A stretch of DNA of 64,000 nucleotides from Thiohalophilus sp046483665 (lineage in GTDB: Bacteria; Pseudomonadota; Gammaproteobacteria; UBA6429; Thiohalophilaceae). A program made the position numbers and the translations under genes. The notes under the pieces are model-generated. The model was given only the letters and a program-made list of their open reading frames with translations, did no database searches and was not told where the DNA came from. The DNA is taken from assembly GCF_046483665.1 (NCBI RefSeq), contig NZ_JAWOCR010000039.1:1-64000 (forward strand), in the 5' to 3' direction. Below, piece after piece: positions 51,562-59,736 of this stretch; positions within the stretch are counted from its first letter, which is position 1, and each line of letters starts with the position of its first letter.

Positions 51562-51751
51562 TGTCTGTATCCTTGCGATGGCCTACGTCATCATCTTCAA
51601 ACGGAATATTCTTGTATGACTCGAGACGGCGACTGCGCTTGCGGTTTGTAAAGACATACAAAATGATGCCTACAAAGGTAATAAAGAAAAGCAGCAACAG
51701 GAACGTTTTTGCGTCCCCGGAATACACCATCGATTTTATCCAGTCATACAT
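51554..51751 (-). CDS. ccoQ: cbb3 oxidase subunit CcoQ
   Basis: A 65 residue single-span membrane protein (TFLLLLFFITFVGIILYVF) followed by the typical RKRSRRLESYKNIPFEDD tail. CcoQ stabilises the CcoP interaction with the core complex. It lies between ccoO and ccoP in the standard order. Confidence 0.94.
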   Translation of the reverse strand: MYDWIKSMVYSGDAKTFLLLLFFITFVGIILYVFTNRKRSRRLESYKNIPFEDDDVGHRKDTDNE

Positions 51752-51768
51752 ATCAGGTCAGTTTACCT

Positions 51769-52518
51769 TCAACGGTACTGCACAAAGTGGCCGTCTTCGA
51801 ACTCACTGAAGTCCACCATGGTGCCAAGTACCTGCAAATAGGCCACGAGAGCATCCATTTCAGTAACAACCATCGTATTGCCATCGTAGTTACCCTGGCT
51901 GGCCTGAGCAACAAGGTTTTGTGTGGCAGTATTGATGTCCAGCATTTTGGCGACATCTTCACCGAAACGTTCGACGTTGGCCTGGTACTCCGCCTCGGTC
52001 TCGGAATAGGGTACTCCCACGACTTTCAGCGCACGCATGCGATCAGCCACGTCCTTGTACTTCAGCTTGTTTTCCAGCAGCCAGGGATAGTTAGGCATAA
52101 TCGATTCGGGAACTACGGAACGTGGCGCGACCAGATGCTGGACATGCCATTCGTTGGAGTACTTGCCGCCAACACGCGCCAGATCCGGCCCGGTCCGCTT
52201 GGATCCCCACTGGAACGGGTGGTCGAACTTCGATTCGGCAGCGAGAGAATAATGTCCGTAGCGCAAGGCCTCATCACGGAACGGACGTATCATCTGTGAA
52301 TGGCAGGTGTAACACCCTTCCTGCAGGTACAGATCACGGCCACGCAGCTCCAGGGGCGTGTAAGGGCGGACCGTGTCCTTGCCGGCAACTTTTACCTCTT
52401 CCACCGTATCATCAATCATATATAGCGGGACGATTTCGACCAGGCCGCCGATACTGATGACGATCAGAGTCAGGACGATAAGCCAACCGGCATTGGTTTC
52501 TATAGTTTCGTGTTTCAT
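51769..52518 (-). CDS. ccoO: cbb3 oxidase monoheme subunit II
   Basis: Membrane-anchored cytochrome c of 249 residues. One N-terminal span (GWLIVLTLIVISIGGLVEIV) precedes the heme motif GCYTCHSQMIRPF; the distal Met lies in the PESIMPNYPWL region. It transfers electrons from CcoP to the CcoN active site. It starts 25 bases after ccoN. Confidence 0.96.
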   Translation of the reverse strand: MKHETIETNAGWLIVLTLIVISIGGLVEIVPLYMIDDTVEEVKVAGKDTVRPYTPLELRGRDLYLQEGCYTCHSQMIRPFRDEALRYGHYSLAAESKFDHPFQWGSKRTGPDLARVGGKYSNEWHVQHLVAPRSVVPESIMPNYPWLLENKLKYKDVADRMRALKVVGVPYSETEAEYQANVERFGEDVAKMLDINTATQNLVAQASQGNYDGNTMVVTEMDALVAYLQVLGTMVDFSEFEDGHFVQYR

Positions 52519-52543
52519 TGCTCTTCTCTAATCCTGTTGTTCT

Positions 52544-53998
52544 TTAGGCCTTGGCCATTTTCGCGGCCAGTTTGGCTTCCAGTTCAGCCCTTTCACGACT
52601 TGCCTTGCGGATGGTCATGTAGACATTAAATGCCATCAGGGACATACCGGCGACGAAGAACGCTCCGCCAATGGCGCGGAAAACATACGGCTGATGCAAG
52701 AAGGCAACGGATTCTACAAAGGTGTAGGCCAGATTGCCGTATTCATCAAAGGCGCGCAACAGCAGGCCCTGGCCAATACCGGCCACCCACATGGCACTGA
52801 TGTAGAGCACAATGCCGATGGTCGCCAGCCAGAAATGCAGGTAGATCAACCGGTCGCTGTACATCCTGGTTTCCCACAGGCGCGGGATCAGATGGTACAG
52901 GGAACCGAAGGTGATCATGGCAACCCAGCCCAGAGCACCGGAATGCACGTGACCGATGGTCCAGTCGGTGTAATGCGACAGCGCATTAACGCTCTTGAGC
53001 GACATCAGCGGCCCTTCGAAGGTCGACATCCCGTAGAACGACAGGGCCACAATCAAAAACCGGATGATGGGATCGGTACGCAGTTTGTCCCAGGCACCGG
53101 AGAGGGTCATGATGCCGTTGATCATCCCGCCCCATGAGGGCATGAGCAGCAGAATGGAGAAGGTAGCTGCCAGTGTCGAGGTCCAGTCAGGAATCGCGGT
53201 CCAGTGCAGATGATGGCTACCTACCCACATATAGAGGAAGATCAGAGCCCAGAAATGGATAATGGACAGCCGATAGGAATAGACGGGACGACCGGCCTGC
53301 TTGGGCACGAAGTAATACATCATCCCGAGGAACGCCGCGGTCAGGAAAAAGCCCACGGCATTATGGCCATACCACCACTGGGTCATGGCATCCTGAACCC
53401 CCGCATGCAGACTGTAGGAAGAAAGACTGAACATGCTGACCGGTACGGCCATATTATTGAAGATATGCAACAGGGCAGTAGCCAGGATAAAGGCGATGAA
53501 AAACCAGTTAGCCACATAGATGTGTGGCTGGCTGCGACGGCGCAGGGTCTGCACGTAAATCCAGAAATAGGCCACCCAGGTGACGGCAATCAACAGATCG
53601 ATCGGCCAGACCATTTCGGCGTATTCCCGACCCTGGGTATAGCCGAACAGATAGGAAATCGCGGCCAGTGCGATCGAGGCCTGCCAGCCCCAGAAGGTCA
53701 GATTGGCGAGACCGTCGTTATACAGGCGCACCTGACAGGTCCGCTGCACCACATAATAGGAAGTAGCAAACAGCGCACTCCCTCCAAAGCCAAAGATGAC
53801 CAGGGTGGTGTGTACCGGACGCAGACGACCAAAGGTGATTTCCGGGATATCAAAGTTCAGAAAGGGCCAGGCCAGTTCGGAGGCAATGTACAAACCTGCG
53901 AACATTCCCAGTACACCCCAGACAATGGTCATAATGGTGAACTTGCGCACAATATCGTAGTTATATTGTTCCGCAGCCTGTGCAGTTGAGTGGGCCAT
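52544..53998 (-). CDS. ccoN: cbb3 oxidase catalytic subunit I
   Basis: Heme-copper oxidase core of 484 residues, twelve membrane spans. The ATG at 53998 gives MAHSTAQAAEQYNYD; a longer frame to 54097 lacks family similarity. Heme and CuB ligands appear in RPVHTTLVIFGFGG, QWWYGHNAVGFFLTA, GSHHLHWTAIPDW and HYTDWTIGHVHSGALGW. This is the high-affinity, proton-pumping oxidase used at low oxygen. No clear FNR/ANR box was found upstream. Confidence 0.97.
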   Translation of the reverse strand: MAHSTAQAAEQYNYDIVRKFTIMTIVWGVLGMFAGLYIASELAWPFLNFDIPEITFGRLRPVHTTLVIFGFGGSALFATSYYVVQRTCQVRLYNDGLANLTFWGWQASIALAAISYLFGYTQGREYAEMVWPIDLLIAVTWVAYFWIYVQTLRRRSQPHIYVANWFFIAFILATALLHIFNNMAVPVSMFSLSSYSLHAGVQDAMTQWWYGHNAVGFFLTAAFLGMMYYFVPKQAGRPVYSYRLSIIHFWALIFLYMWVGSHHLHWTAIPDWTSTLAATFSILLLMPSWGGMINGIMTLSGAWDKLRTDPIIRFLIVALSFYGMSTFEGPLMSLKSVNALSHYTDWTIGHVHSGALGWVAMITFGSLYHLIPRLWETRMYSDRLIYLHFWLATIGIVLYISAMWVAGIGQGLLLRAFDEYGNLAYTFVESVAFLHQPYVFRAIGGAFFVAGMSLMAFNVYMTIRKASRERAELEAKLAAKMAKA

Positions 53999-54098
53999 AT
54001 AACGCCTCTTGGTTCTTGGTTGAATCAGGGTAATGATAAGGGAGTTTCCCGCCTGCACCGCCACAGAAAACCTGAGAAAATCCCTCGGGAATATCAAA

Positions 54099-54127
54099 AT
54101 ATCAGAATATTGTAAAGTATCTGTAAA
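54099..54127 (-). promoter_or_regulatory. Possible ccoNOQP promoter
   Basis: TTTACA and TGATAT with a 17 base spacer on the minus strand, about 100 bases before ccoN, in an AT-rich patch where TTTACA occurs twice. No TTGAT-N4-ATCAA site was found. Confidence 0.35.
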
Positions 54128-54237
54128 CCGGCAGGCAACTGCCGATCATCTCATCAGTATACACGTGCCATCCGAACCCCCATTAACCGAAGAGATTTGT
54201 CCAACTCGACCCCTTATTAACTCATTTTATCCAGGGT

Positions 54238-55161
54238 TTATGGCCAGAACGCCAGTAGCAAGGGAATGTAATGGTCGATTAGCAACAACGCGAATAGCAA
54301 CATCAGATAGAGAATGGAATAGCCAAAGGTCTTGATGGCGATTTTAGGATCCCTGTCCGACTGCATGCGAATGGCGTAATAGAGAAATATCCCCCCGAGA
54401 ATGAGGGCGCCGATAAAATAGAGCCAGCCACTCATCCGGGTAGCAAACGGCAACAGCGTCACGCCAAACATGATGATGGTATACAGCAACACATGCAGCC
54501 GGGTGAACTGTACCCCGTGGGTGACCGGTAACATCGGCACATTGACCCTGGCGTATTCCTCGCGTTTATAAATCGCCAGGGCCCAGAAATGCGGTGGCGT
54601 CCAGGTATAGATGATCAAAAACAGCAACAGGCTGTCGGGATGGATATGCCCGGTCACCGCGGTCCAGCCCAGTACCGGTGGCGCGGCACCGGCGGCGCCG
54701 CCGATCACGATGTTCTGCGGCGTAGCACGCTTCAGGTACATCGTATAAATAAAGGCATAACCGATCAGGGACAACAGGGTCAGCATCGCGGTCAGCGGAT
54801 TGACCAGATAGACCAGGATCACCATTGAGGCAATGCCAAGCAGGGCGGAGAACAACAATGCCTGTTTGTTGGTAATCGTGCCGGAAGGAAGAGGCCGTTT
54901 CGACGTCCTCTGCATCTGGGCATCGATCTTCTGATCCACGATCTGATTGATGGCCGCCGCCGACGCCGCGGCCAGACCGATACCAAGTGTGCCGAAGATC
55001 AGTGGCTGCCACGGCACCATCCCCGGTACAGATAGAAACATCCCCACAATGGCTGTGAACACGATCAGCGCCACGACCTTGGGTTTGCACAGGGTATAGT
55101 AGTCACACCATAACCGGAAAATATCCGGGCGAACTTCAGACTGTTTGACGGTCTCCCCCAT
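54238..55161 (-). CDS. ctaB: Protoheme IX farnesyltransferase (heme O synthase)
   Basis: Polytopic prenyltransferase of 307 residues that adds the farnesyl tail to heme b, giving heme O for the aa3-type oxidase. The substrate motif NQIVDQKIDAQMQRTSKRPLPSG and the second site YKREEYARVNVPMLPVTHG are present. Overlaps ctaA by one base. ctaB and ctaA serve the CtaCDE oxidase encoded further along, not cbb3. Confidence 0.96.
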   Translation of the reverse strand: MGETVKQSEVRPDIFRLWCDYYTLCKPKVVALIVFTAIVGMFLSVPGMVPWQPLIFGTLGIGLAAASAAAINQIVDQKIDAQMQRTSKRPLPSGTITNKQALLFSALLGIASMVILVYLVNPLTAMLTLLSLIGYAFIYTMYLKRATPQNIVIGGAAGAAPPVLGWTAVTGHIHPDSLLLFLIIYTWTPPHFWALAIYKREEYARVNVPMLPVTHGVQFTRLHVLLYTIIMFGVTLLPFATRMSGWLYFIGALILGGIFLYYAIRMQSDRDPKIAIKTFGYSILYLMLLFALLLIDHYIPLLLAFWP

Positions 55162-56174
55162 TATGTTCTCCGCGGCTCGAATACCAGGTGGTTCAGGGTC
55201 ACCAGGGTAAGTAACAATAACGCACCTACACCGTTATGTGCCACAGCCACACCCAGCGGCAGGGACAGCAGGACATTGGCAATCCCCAGGCTGACCTGCA
55301 GTAGCAATATGCCCAGCAGGGTCACGCCCATGGGCTGGAGATTTTTACCGAAACGACCGAGCAACAACATCAGGCCCAGTGTCCCCAGATACAAAAAGGT
55401 AATCAGTGCGCCAAGACGATGCATAAAGTGAACCGTCACCCGCGCGGTATTGCTCATCACCCCGCCTTCATAGTCCGGCCCGATACCGTGCCAGAAAGTA
55501 AAGGCTTCGCCAAAGTCCGTCTGGGGCCACCACTGGCCCTGACAGGTCGGAAAATCGGTGCAATGCAAAGCGGCATAGTTGGCACTGGTCCAGCCACCCA
55601 GCATGATCTGGAATATCACGATCAGAAGCCCCACGAAGACCAGTTTTTTCAACCGGCCGACCTGTCTGCCAGCACGTAGCAGGGGGAACAGGTTCATATG
55701 CCGCAGGGTTATCCACCACAGCAGGGATAACGTTGCCATCCCGCCCATCAAATGCAACATCACAATCACCGGTTTGAGCTTGATCGTCACAGTCCACATC
55801 CCGAGCAAAGCCTGGAAAATAATCAAAGCACTCAAAAATAACGGTAACTTGACTGCCTGTTGCGGATCACGGCGATTACGCCAGGCAACGAAGGCCAGTG
55901 TAAATACCAGCAGGCCGAGAATACCGGCAAAATAGCGGTGTATCATTTCCTTCCAGGCCTTGTGCGACTCAACCGGACGTTCCGGATAAAGCGCATTGGC
56001 CATCAACACTTCCTGTTCGGACTTCGGCACACCCAGATGTCCATAACAGCCCGGCCAGTCAGGACAGCCCAACCCGGCATGGGACAAACGAACGTAAGCG
56101 CCCAAGATTACAACACACAGAGTCAGTACCGTAGCGATCAACCCCAGCCTGGCAAACAACGTTTTATTGTCCAT
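55161..56174 (-). CDS. ctaA: Heme A synthase (COX15/CtaA)
   Basis: Oxidises the C8 methyl of heme O to make heme A. The 337 residues have eight membrane spans with heme-ligand His in PVESHKAWKEMIHRYFAG, VMLHLMGGMATL, TVHFMHRLGAL and AHNGVGALLLLT. A Cys pair CPDWPGCYGH is near the N-terminus. It lies six bases after the SCO-like gene and overlaps ctaB. Confidence 0.95.
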   Translation of the reverse strand: MDNKTLFARLGLIATVLTLCVVILGAYVRLSHAGLGCPDWPGCYGHLGVPKSEQEVLMANALYPERPVESHKAWKEMIHRYFAGILGLLVFTLAFVAWRNRRDPQQAVKLPLFLSALIIFQALLGMWTVTIKLKPVIVMLHLMGGMATLSLLWWITLRHMNLFPLLRAGRQVGRLKKLVFVGLLIVIFQIMLGGWTSANYAALHCTDFPTCQGQWWPQTDFGEAFTFWHGIGPDYEGGVMSNTARVTVHFMHRLGALITFLYLGTLGLMLLLGRFGKNLQPMGVTLLGILLLQVSLGIANVLLSLPLGVAVAHNGVGALLLLTLVTLNHLVFEPRRT

Positions 56175-56180
56175 GTTTTA

Positions 56181-56807
56181 TTATCCTGATCGCGCAAACT
56201 TAAGCAGCCGTTCCAGATCCCGGATTGCGCCCTTTGGTTCGTAATCCTCGGGATAGCTCATTATCAGATAACCCCGGGGATCCACCAGATACATTGACTG
56301 CACAAACGGTCCGGCACCGGTATCATGGTCAAACTGCTCAATCACTTCCTGCAGGTTTCCATCACTCCCATACACAACCTTCAAATCCTGATGGTCAGCC
56401 ATTACGTCTTGCAGGCTCGCCTGTGGCGCGCCTTCTGTCGAGACATGAATCCGGACCAGCCGTTGCCGATTACCACCCTGGGCCAGACGAATCTGGCGCA
56501 TCAGGTACAATTCTTCGACACACGCCGAATTGCAACTGGCACCACCAAAATGGATCATCAACCATTTATCGCGCACGTCGGAAAACTGAAAAGATGAACC
56601 GTCTTGCTCAGTTAGCGTGACATCCTTTAGCTGACGTGGGGGCTGAATCAGATCACCGTGATTCCGCTCTCCACCTATATCCCATTTATCCATGTTAAAA
56701 TACAGTACCAGGACAATAATAATCGGCAAAAAGAATACGGCAACCAGCAACAGGAATTCCCGCCGCCCCTTGTTTCGCTGTGCTTTACTTACGTTCATGT
56801 TTTGCAT
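56181..56807 (-). CDS. SCO-like thioredoxin-fold protein lacking the ligand His
   Basis: Membrane-anchored thioredoxin-fold protein of 208 residues, encoded between SURF1 and ctaA in an oxidase assembly cluster. The span FLLLVAVFFLPIIIVLVLYF is near residue 20 and GASCNSACVEEL carries the CxxxC of SCO proteins. The conserved His normally found in a VDHS-like motif is absent; the place reads FVQSMYLVDPRG. It may be a thiol oxidoreductase rather than a copper donor. I use the ATG at 56807; 56798 is also possible. It overlaps SURF1. Confidence 0.82.
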   Translation of the reverse strand: MQNMNVSKAQRNKGRREFLLLVAVFFLPIIIVLVLYFNMDKWDIGGERNHGDLIQPPRQLKDVTLTEQDGSSFQFSDVRDKWLMIHFGGASCNSACVEELYLMRQIRLAQGGNRQRLVRIHVSTEGAPQASLQDVMADHQDLKVVYGSDGNLQEVIEQFDHDTGAGPFVQSMYLVDPRGYLIMSYPEDYEPKGAIRDLERLLKFARSG

Positions 56808-57525
56808 GATCAATTTTTCTACTGTTAACGAATATGAATATCAAAACCAGCGCCAGCGCCAGCGCAAACCATTGTACGGCATAACTGGTACTCTTCTCGG
56901 GTGAGCTACTGACAATTTTCCAGTCCCTGACAAACCCATGTGGTTCACTTTCACCCAGCTGCATTATATAAGGATACAGCTTGTAGCCTGTTAGCTCTTC
57001 AAGCTCATCCACATCCAGCCATTGCACGACCAATGGCCAACTCATGTCGGTATAACTTTGTTCCCCCAGCTTGAGACCAGGCTCTGAGGGCAATTTCAGA
57101 CGACCTGTCAACGCAACATTATTTTTCGGGGTCGCAATTACCGGAAACCTGTTGCGTTGTAAACGGCTGTCGACCCAGCCGCGATTCACCAGAATATATA
57201 GTTCGGAATCACCGATTTGTAATGGCGTCAACACCTGGTAACCCGCATGCTTCTGGTGAACCTGGTTATCCAGCAAAATGTGCTTATCGTCGTCAAACTT
57301 TCCACTGACCTTGACCTGTCGATATTCTATTCGACTTGTCGGATCGAGACTGGACAACTCAACAGCAGGCCGTGCTTGTTGCTTTGCATAGCGCTGCTCG
57401 ATTTCCCGTTTTTCCTGTGCCCGTTCCAGCTGCCAGAAACCCAGGTGCAATAATACCGGCAACAGAACAATTGTTGCGAGCGTCGGCCAGAGACGTGGTC
57501 TGAATTCACGATTTCCAAATTGCAT
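56785..57525 (-). CDS. SURF1 family oxidase assembly protein
   Basis: A 246 residue protein with two membrane spans, one at each end (LWPTLATIVLLPVLLHLGFW and YAVQWFALALALVLIFIFV). Family motifs include GFWQLERAQEKR, LLDNQVHQKHAGYQVLTPL, LVNRGWVD and YAVQWFALA. SURF1 helps heme A insertion into subunit I. The ATG at 57525 is preferred; 57552 would add nine residues. Confidence 0.93.
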   Translation of the reverse strand: MQFGNREFRPRLWPTLATIVLLPVLLHLGFWQLERAQEKREIEQRYAKQQARPAVELSSLDPTSRIEYRQVKVSGKFDDDKHILLDNQVHQKHAGYQVLTPLQIGDSELYILVNRGWVDSRLQRNRFPVIATPKNNVALTGRLKLPSEPGLKLGEQSYTDMSWPLVVQWLDVDELEELTGYKLYPYIMQLGESEPHGFVRDWKIVSSSPEKSTSYAVQWFALALALVLIFIFVNSRKIDHAKHERK

Positions 57526-57598
57526 TTTATTACCCGCCGTCCATATGCTCATCGCGACATTTTGTTTATACTTTATTTATCAGATAGCGGAGGTAAAC

Positions 57599-57805
57599 AT
57601 GCTTTTTAAAGCAGCGATTGTCATTGTCCTTATACTGATTTTATTCAGCCTGGCCACTGCCATGTTTTCAATGCTCAAGGGCAACCAGGATTCTACGCGT
57701 ACCGTCAAGGCTCTGACCCTCCGAATAGCCCTGTCCATCGGGCTGCTGATCTTTATTATGGTCGGGTACTCGCTGGGCCTTATTTCACCACACGCGTTGA
57801 TATAA
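57599..57805 (+). CDS. DUF2909 twin-transmembrane protein
   Basis: A 68 residue protein with two membrane spans and a short KGNQDSTRTVKALTLR loop. The ATG at 57599 has GGAGG six bases upstream and gives MLFKAAIVIVLIL. DUF2909 genes are regularly found beside cta oxidase genes in gammaproteobacteria, often on the opposite strand as here. A small assembly or stability role is likely but unproven. Confidence 0.88.
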   Translation: MLFKAAIVIVLILILFSLATAMFSMLKGNQDSTRTVKALTLRIALSIGLLIFIMVGYSLGLISPHALI

Positions 57806-57973
57806 CGCTACGGTGAATTTTCCCTTTTTATCACGCCTGTCTTGTAACAGGATTGACGAGATGGTGTCGTAACAATCCACAAGACAATTACTAAAATCCG
57901 GTAACAAACGCAAACTCTCCCGGTCAGGGCACTATCATCTTGCCATTGACAGCATCACAACAGGTTTATATGC

Positions 57974-58002
57974 AAAAAAAAGCGCCGCTATCGCGGCGCT
58001 TT
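57974..58002 (-). terminator. Intrinsic terminator after ctaE
   Basis: AAAGCGCCGCGATAGCGGCGCTTTTTTTT on the minus strand gives an 8 bp or longer GC stem and eight T residues, 22 bases after the ctaE stop. Confidence 0.92.
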
Positions 58003-58023
58003 CCATAGCCATGTTATCGTTTG

Positions 58024-58890
58024 TTACAACCAGTAGACAAAGATAAACAGACCGAGCCATACCACATCAACAAAGTGCCAGTACCAGGCTGCCGCCTCAA
58101 AGGCAAAGTGATGCTTGGCCGTAAAGTGCCCCTTGATTGATCTTAACAACATCACCAGCAACATGATCGCGCCAACCATTACATGCAGACCATGAAAACC
58201 GGTCAGCATAAAGAAAGTCGACCCATAAATTCCGGATGACAGTTTGAGATTCAGATCACTATAAGCATGACCATATTCCCAGGCCTGCAGTGAAATAAAT
58301 ACTGCGCCGAGTAACACAGTCAGAAAAAGCCCGGCGATCAATTGCGTACGATTGTTTCTCTTCAGACCCCAGTGAGCCCAGGTAACGGTCAGACCGGACG
58401 TCAGCAGGATAACTGTATTGTAAAAAGGGACTCCCCAGGCACCGATAACATCCTTCGGTTTGTCAAAGCCTTCACCCGGCACATCCAGCAAGGGCCAGGC
58501 TGCCTGGAAGTTAGGCCATAACAATTCGCCGGTCATGGCATTGTTGCCTGCCCCATCAAGCCAGGGCAATGCCCATTGCCTTACGTAGAACAGGACGCCA
58601 AAGAAGGCAGCAAAAAACATCACCTCCGAAAAAATAAACCAGGCCATGCTCATGCGAAAAGAGGTGTCTACCTGCGCATTGTATTGTCCACCTTCACTTT
58701 CGGAGATGACTTTGCCAAACCAGCCAAACATCATCACGATGACGATAATGGCGCCGGCGATCATCCACAGGCTGCTGCCACCATGCAACCAACCGGCAAA
58801 ACCGGCCAGTAGCGTGAACAGACCAACCGAGCCGACAATTGGCCAATGGCTCGGCTCGGGTAAATAATAGCTACCTTGTGCGTGTGACAT
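58024..58890 (-). CDS. ctaE: Cytochrome c oxidase subunit III
   Basis: Seven-span membrane protein of 288 residues without redox centres that stabilises the oxidase and its proton pumping. It begins SHAQGSYYLPEPSHWPIVGS and includes RMSMAWFIFSEVMFFAAFFG, LTSGLTVTWAHWGL, LTGFHGLHVMVG and AWYWHFVDVVWLGLFIFVYW. Last gene of the ctaC-ctaD-peptide-ctaG-ctaE operon. Confidence 0.96.
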   Translation of the reverse strand: MSHAQGSYYLPEPSHWPIVGSVGLFTLLAGFAGWLHGGSSLWMIAGAIIVIVMMFGWFGKVISESEGGQYNAQVDTSFRMSMAWFIFSEVMFFAAFFGVLFYVRQWALPWLDGAGNNAMTGELLWPNFQAAWPLLDVPGEGFDKPKDVIGAWGVPFYNTVILLTSGLTVTWAHWGLKRNNRTQLIAGLFLTVLLGAVFISLQAWEYGHAYSDLNLKLSSGIYGSTFFMLTGFHGLHVMVGAIMLLVMLLRSIKGHFTAKHHFAFEAAAWYWHFVDVVWLGLFIFVYWL

Positions 58891-58927
58891 GGCTACCCCT
58901 CTTTTATGCTTATTATGCTAATTGTTA

Positions 58928-59566
58928 TTAGTTCGAATAGACCTGACTGTTTTCAGCAATCGTAATCTGCTTGTTGTTACCTTCCAGCCTGGCGTTTTTA
59001 TCAGTATCAAAAAATGTATAGCCAAGAGTGATCGTATTGACGTGGTCAGGCAAATCCGGATCAACTACAAATACCAGTGGCATTTCCTTGACCTCCCCCG
59101 GCTCGAAAGTTTGCTGGTTAAAGCAGAAACACTCCATCTTGGTGAAATATTTCACTGCCTGGGACGGCGAGAGACTAGGCACTGCCTGTGCCACAACAGT
59201 CTGGTCTGTCCTGTTCCTGGCATAAAATTTCACCTGCCTGATTTCACCAGGGTGTAACTTCATGGTCCGGGTCATTGTTTTGAATTCCCAGGCCATATTC
59301 TGATTTAACGTAGTCGTAAACTGGACTGTTACTGTGCGATCGAGATCCTTTCTTGCTGCCAGCTCCCGGCCTTTGGCGGAGCCTTTTTCCGCGGTATAAC
59401 TGCCATCCTGAATCTCCAGAAAGCGACCATTAATACCGAAGGCATCACAGACCATATCGTACAAAGGAACCAGTGCAAACCCAAAGCCGAACATCGCAAA
59501 CACAACTACGGTCAGCTTGCTTATCAGTCGACCATGTGTTTTTTCGGGATTGTTGTCCTGTGTCAT
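58928..59566 (-). CDS. ctaG: Cytochrome c oxidase copper chaperone CtaG/Cox11
   Basis: Delivers copper to the CuB site of subunit I. The 212 residues have an N-terminal span (LTVVVFAMFGFGFALVPLYD) and a periplasmic domain with the copper motif MECFCFNQQTF. It lies between the 34 aa peptide and ctaE. Confidence 0.95.
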   Translation of the reverse strand: MTQDNNPEKTHGRLISKLTVVVFAMFGFGFALVPLYDMVCDAFGINGRFLEIQDGSYTAEKGSAKGRELAARKDLDRTVTVQFTTTLNQNMAWEFKTMTRTMKLHPGEIRQVKFYARNRTDQTVVAQAVPSLSPSQAVKYFTKMECFCFNQQTFEPGEVKEMPLVFVVDPDLPDHVNTITLGYTFFDTDKNARLEGNNKQITIAENSQVYSN

Positions 59567-59572
59567 GACCGG

Positions 59573-59677
59573 TTACCAGTATTTGGCAAAAATCGCGATA
59601 TAGAATCCCAGGGCAATCAACACCAGGATTGCAATTGTCGATTTTTTTGCTTTCGATCGTGCCACGTAACTACTCAT
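59573..59677 (-). CDS. 34-residue cytochrome oxidase-associated membrane peptide
   Basis: Encoded between ctaD and ctaG. The peptide starts MSSYVARSKAKKSTIAIL and ends GFYIAIFAKYW: a basic N-terminus and one membrane span. AAGGCAGGT precedes a double ATG (59680 or 59677). Small single-span proteins named cytochrome oxidase small assembly protein occupy this position in many proteobacteria. The function is inferred from place and shape. Its stop lies seven bases before ctaG. Confidence 0.78.
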   Translation of the reverse strand: MSSYVARSKAKKSTIAILVLIALGFYIAIFAKYW

Positions 59678-59736
59678 CATACCTGCCTTGTCTGGTCATA
59701 CGGGGAGACATTTATTACTGCCTCCCCACTTTCGAC

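Noticed and set aside
53999..54237. FNR/ANR box upstream of ccoNOQP
   Set aside because: Expected from function, but no TTGAT-N4-ATCAA match with acceptable mismatches was found.
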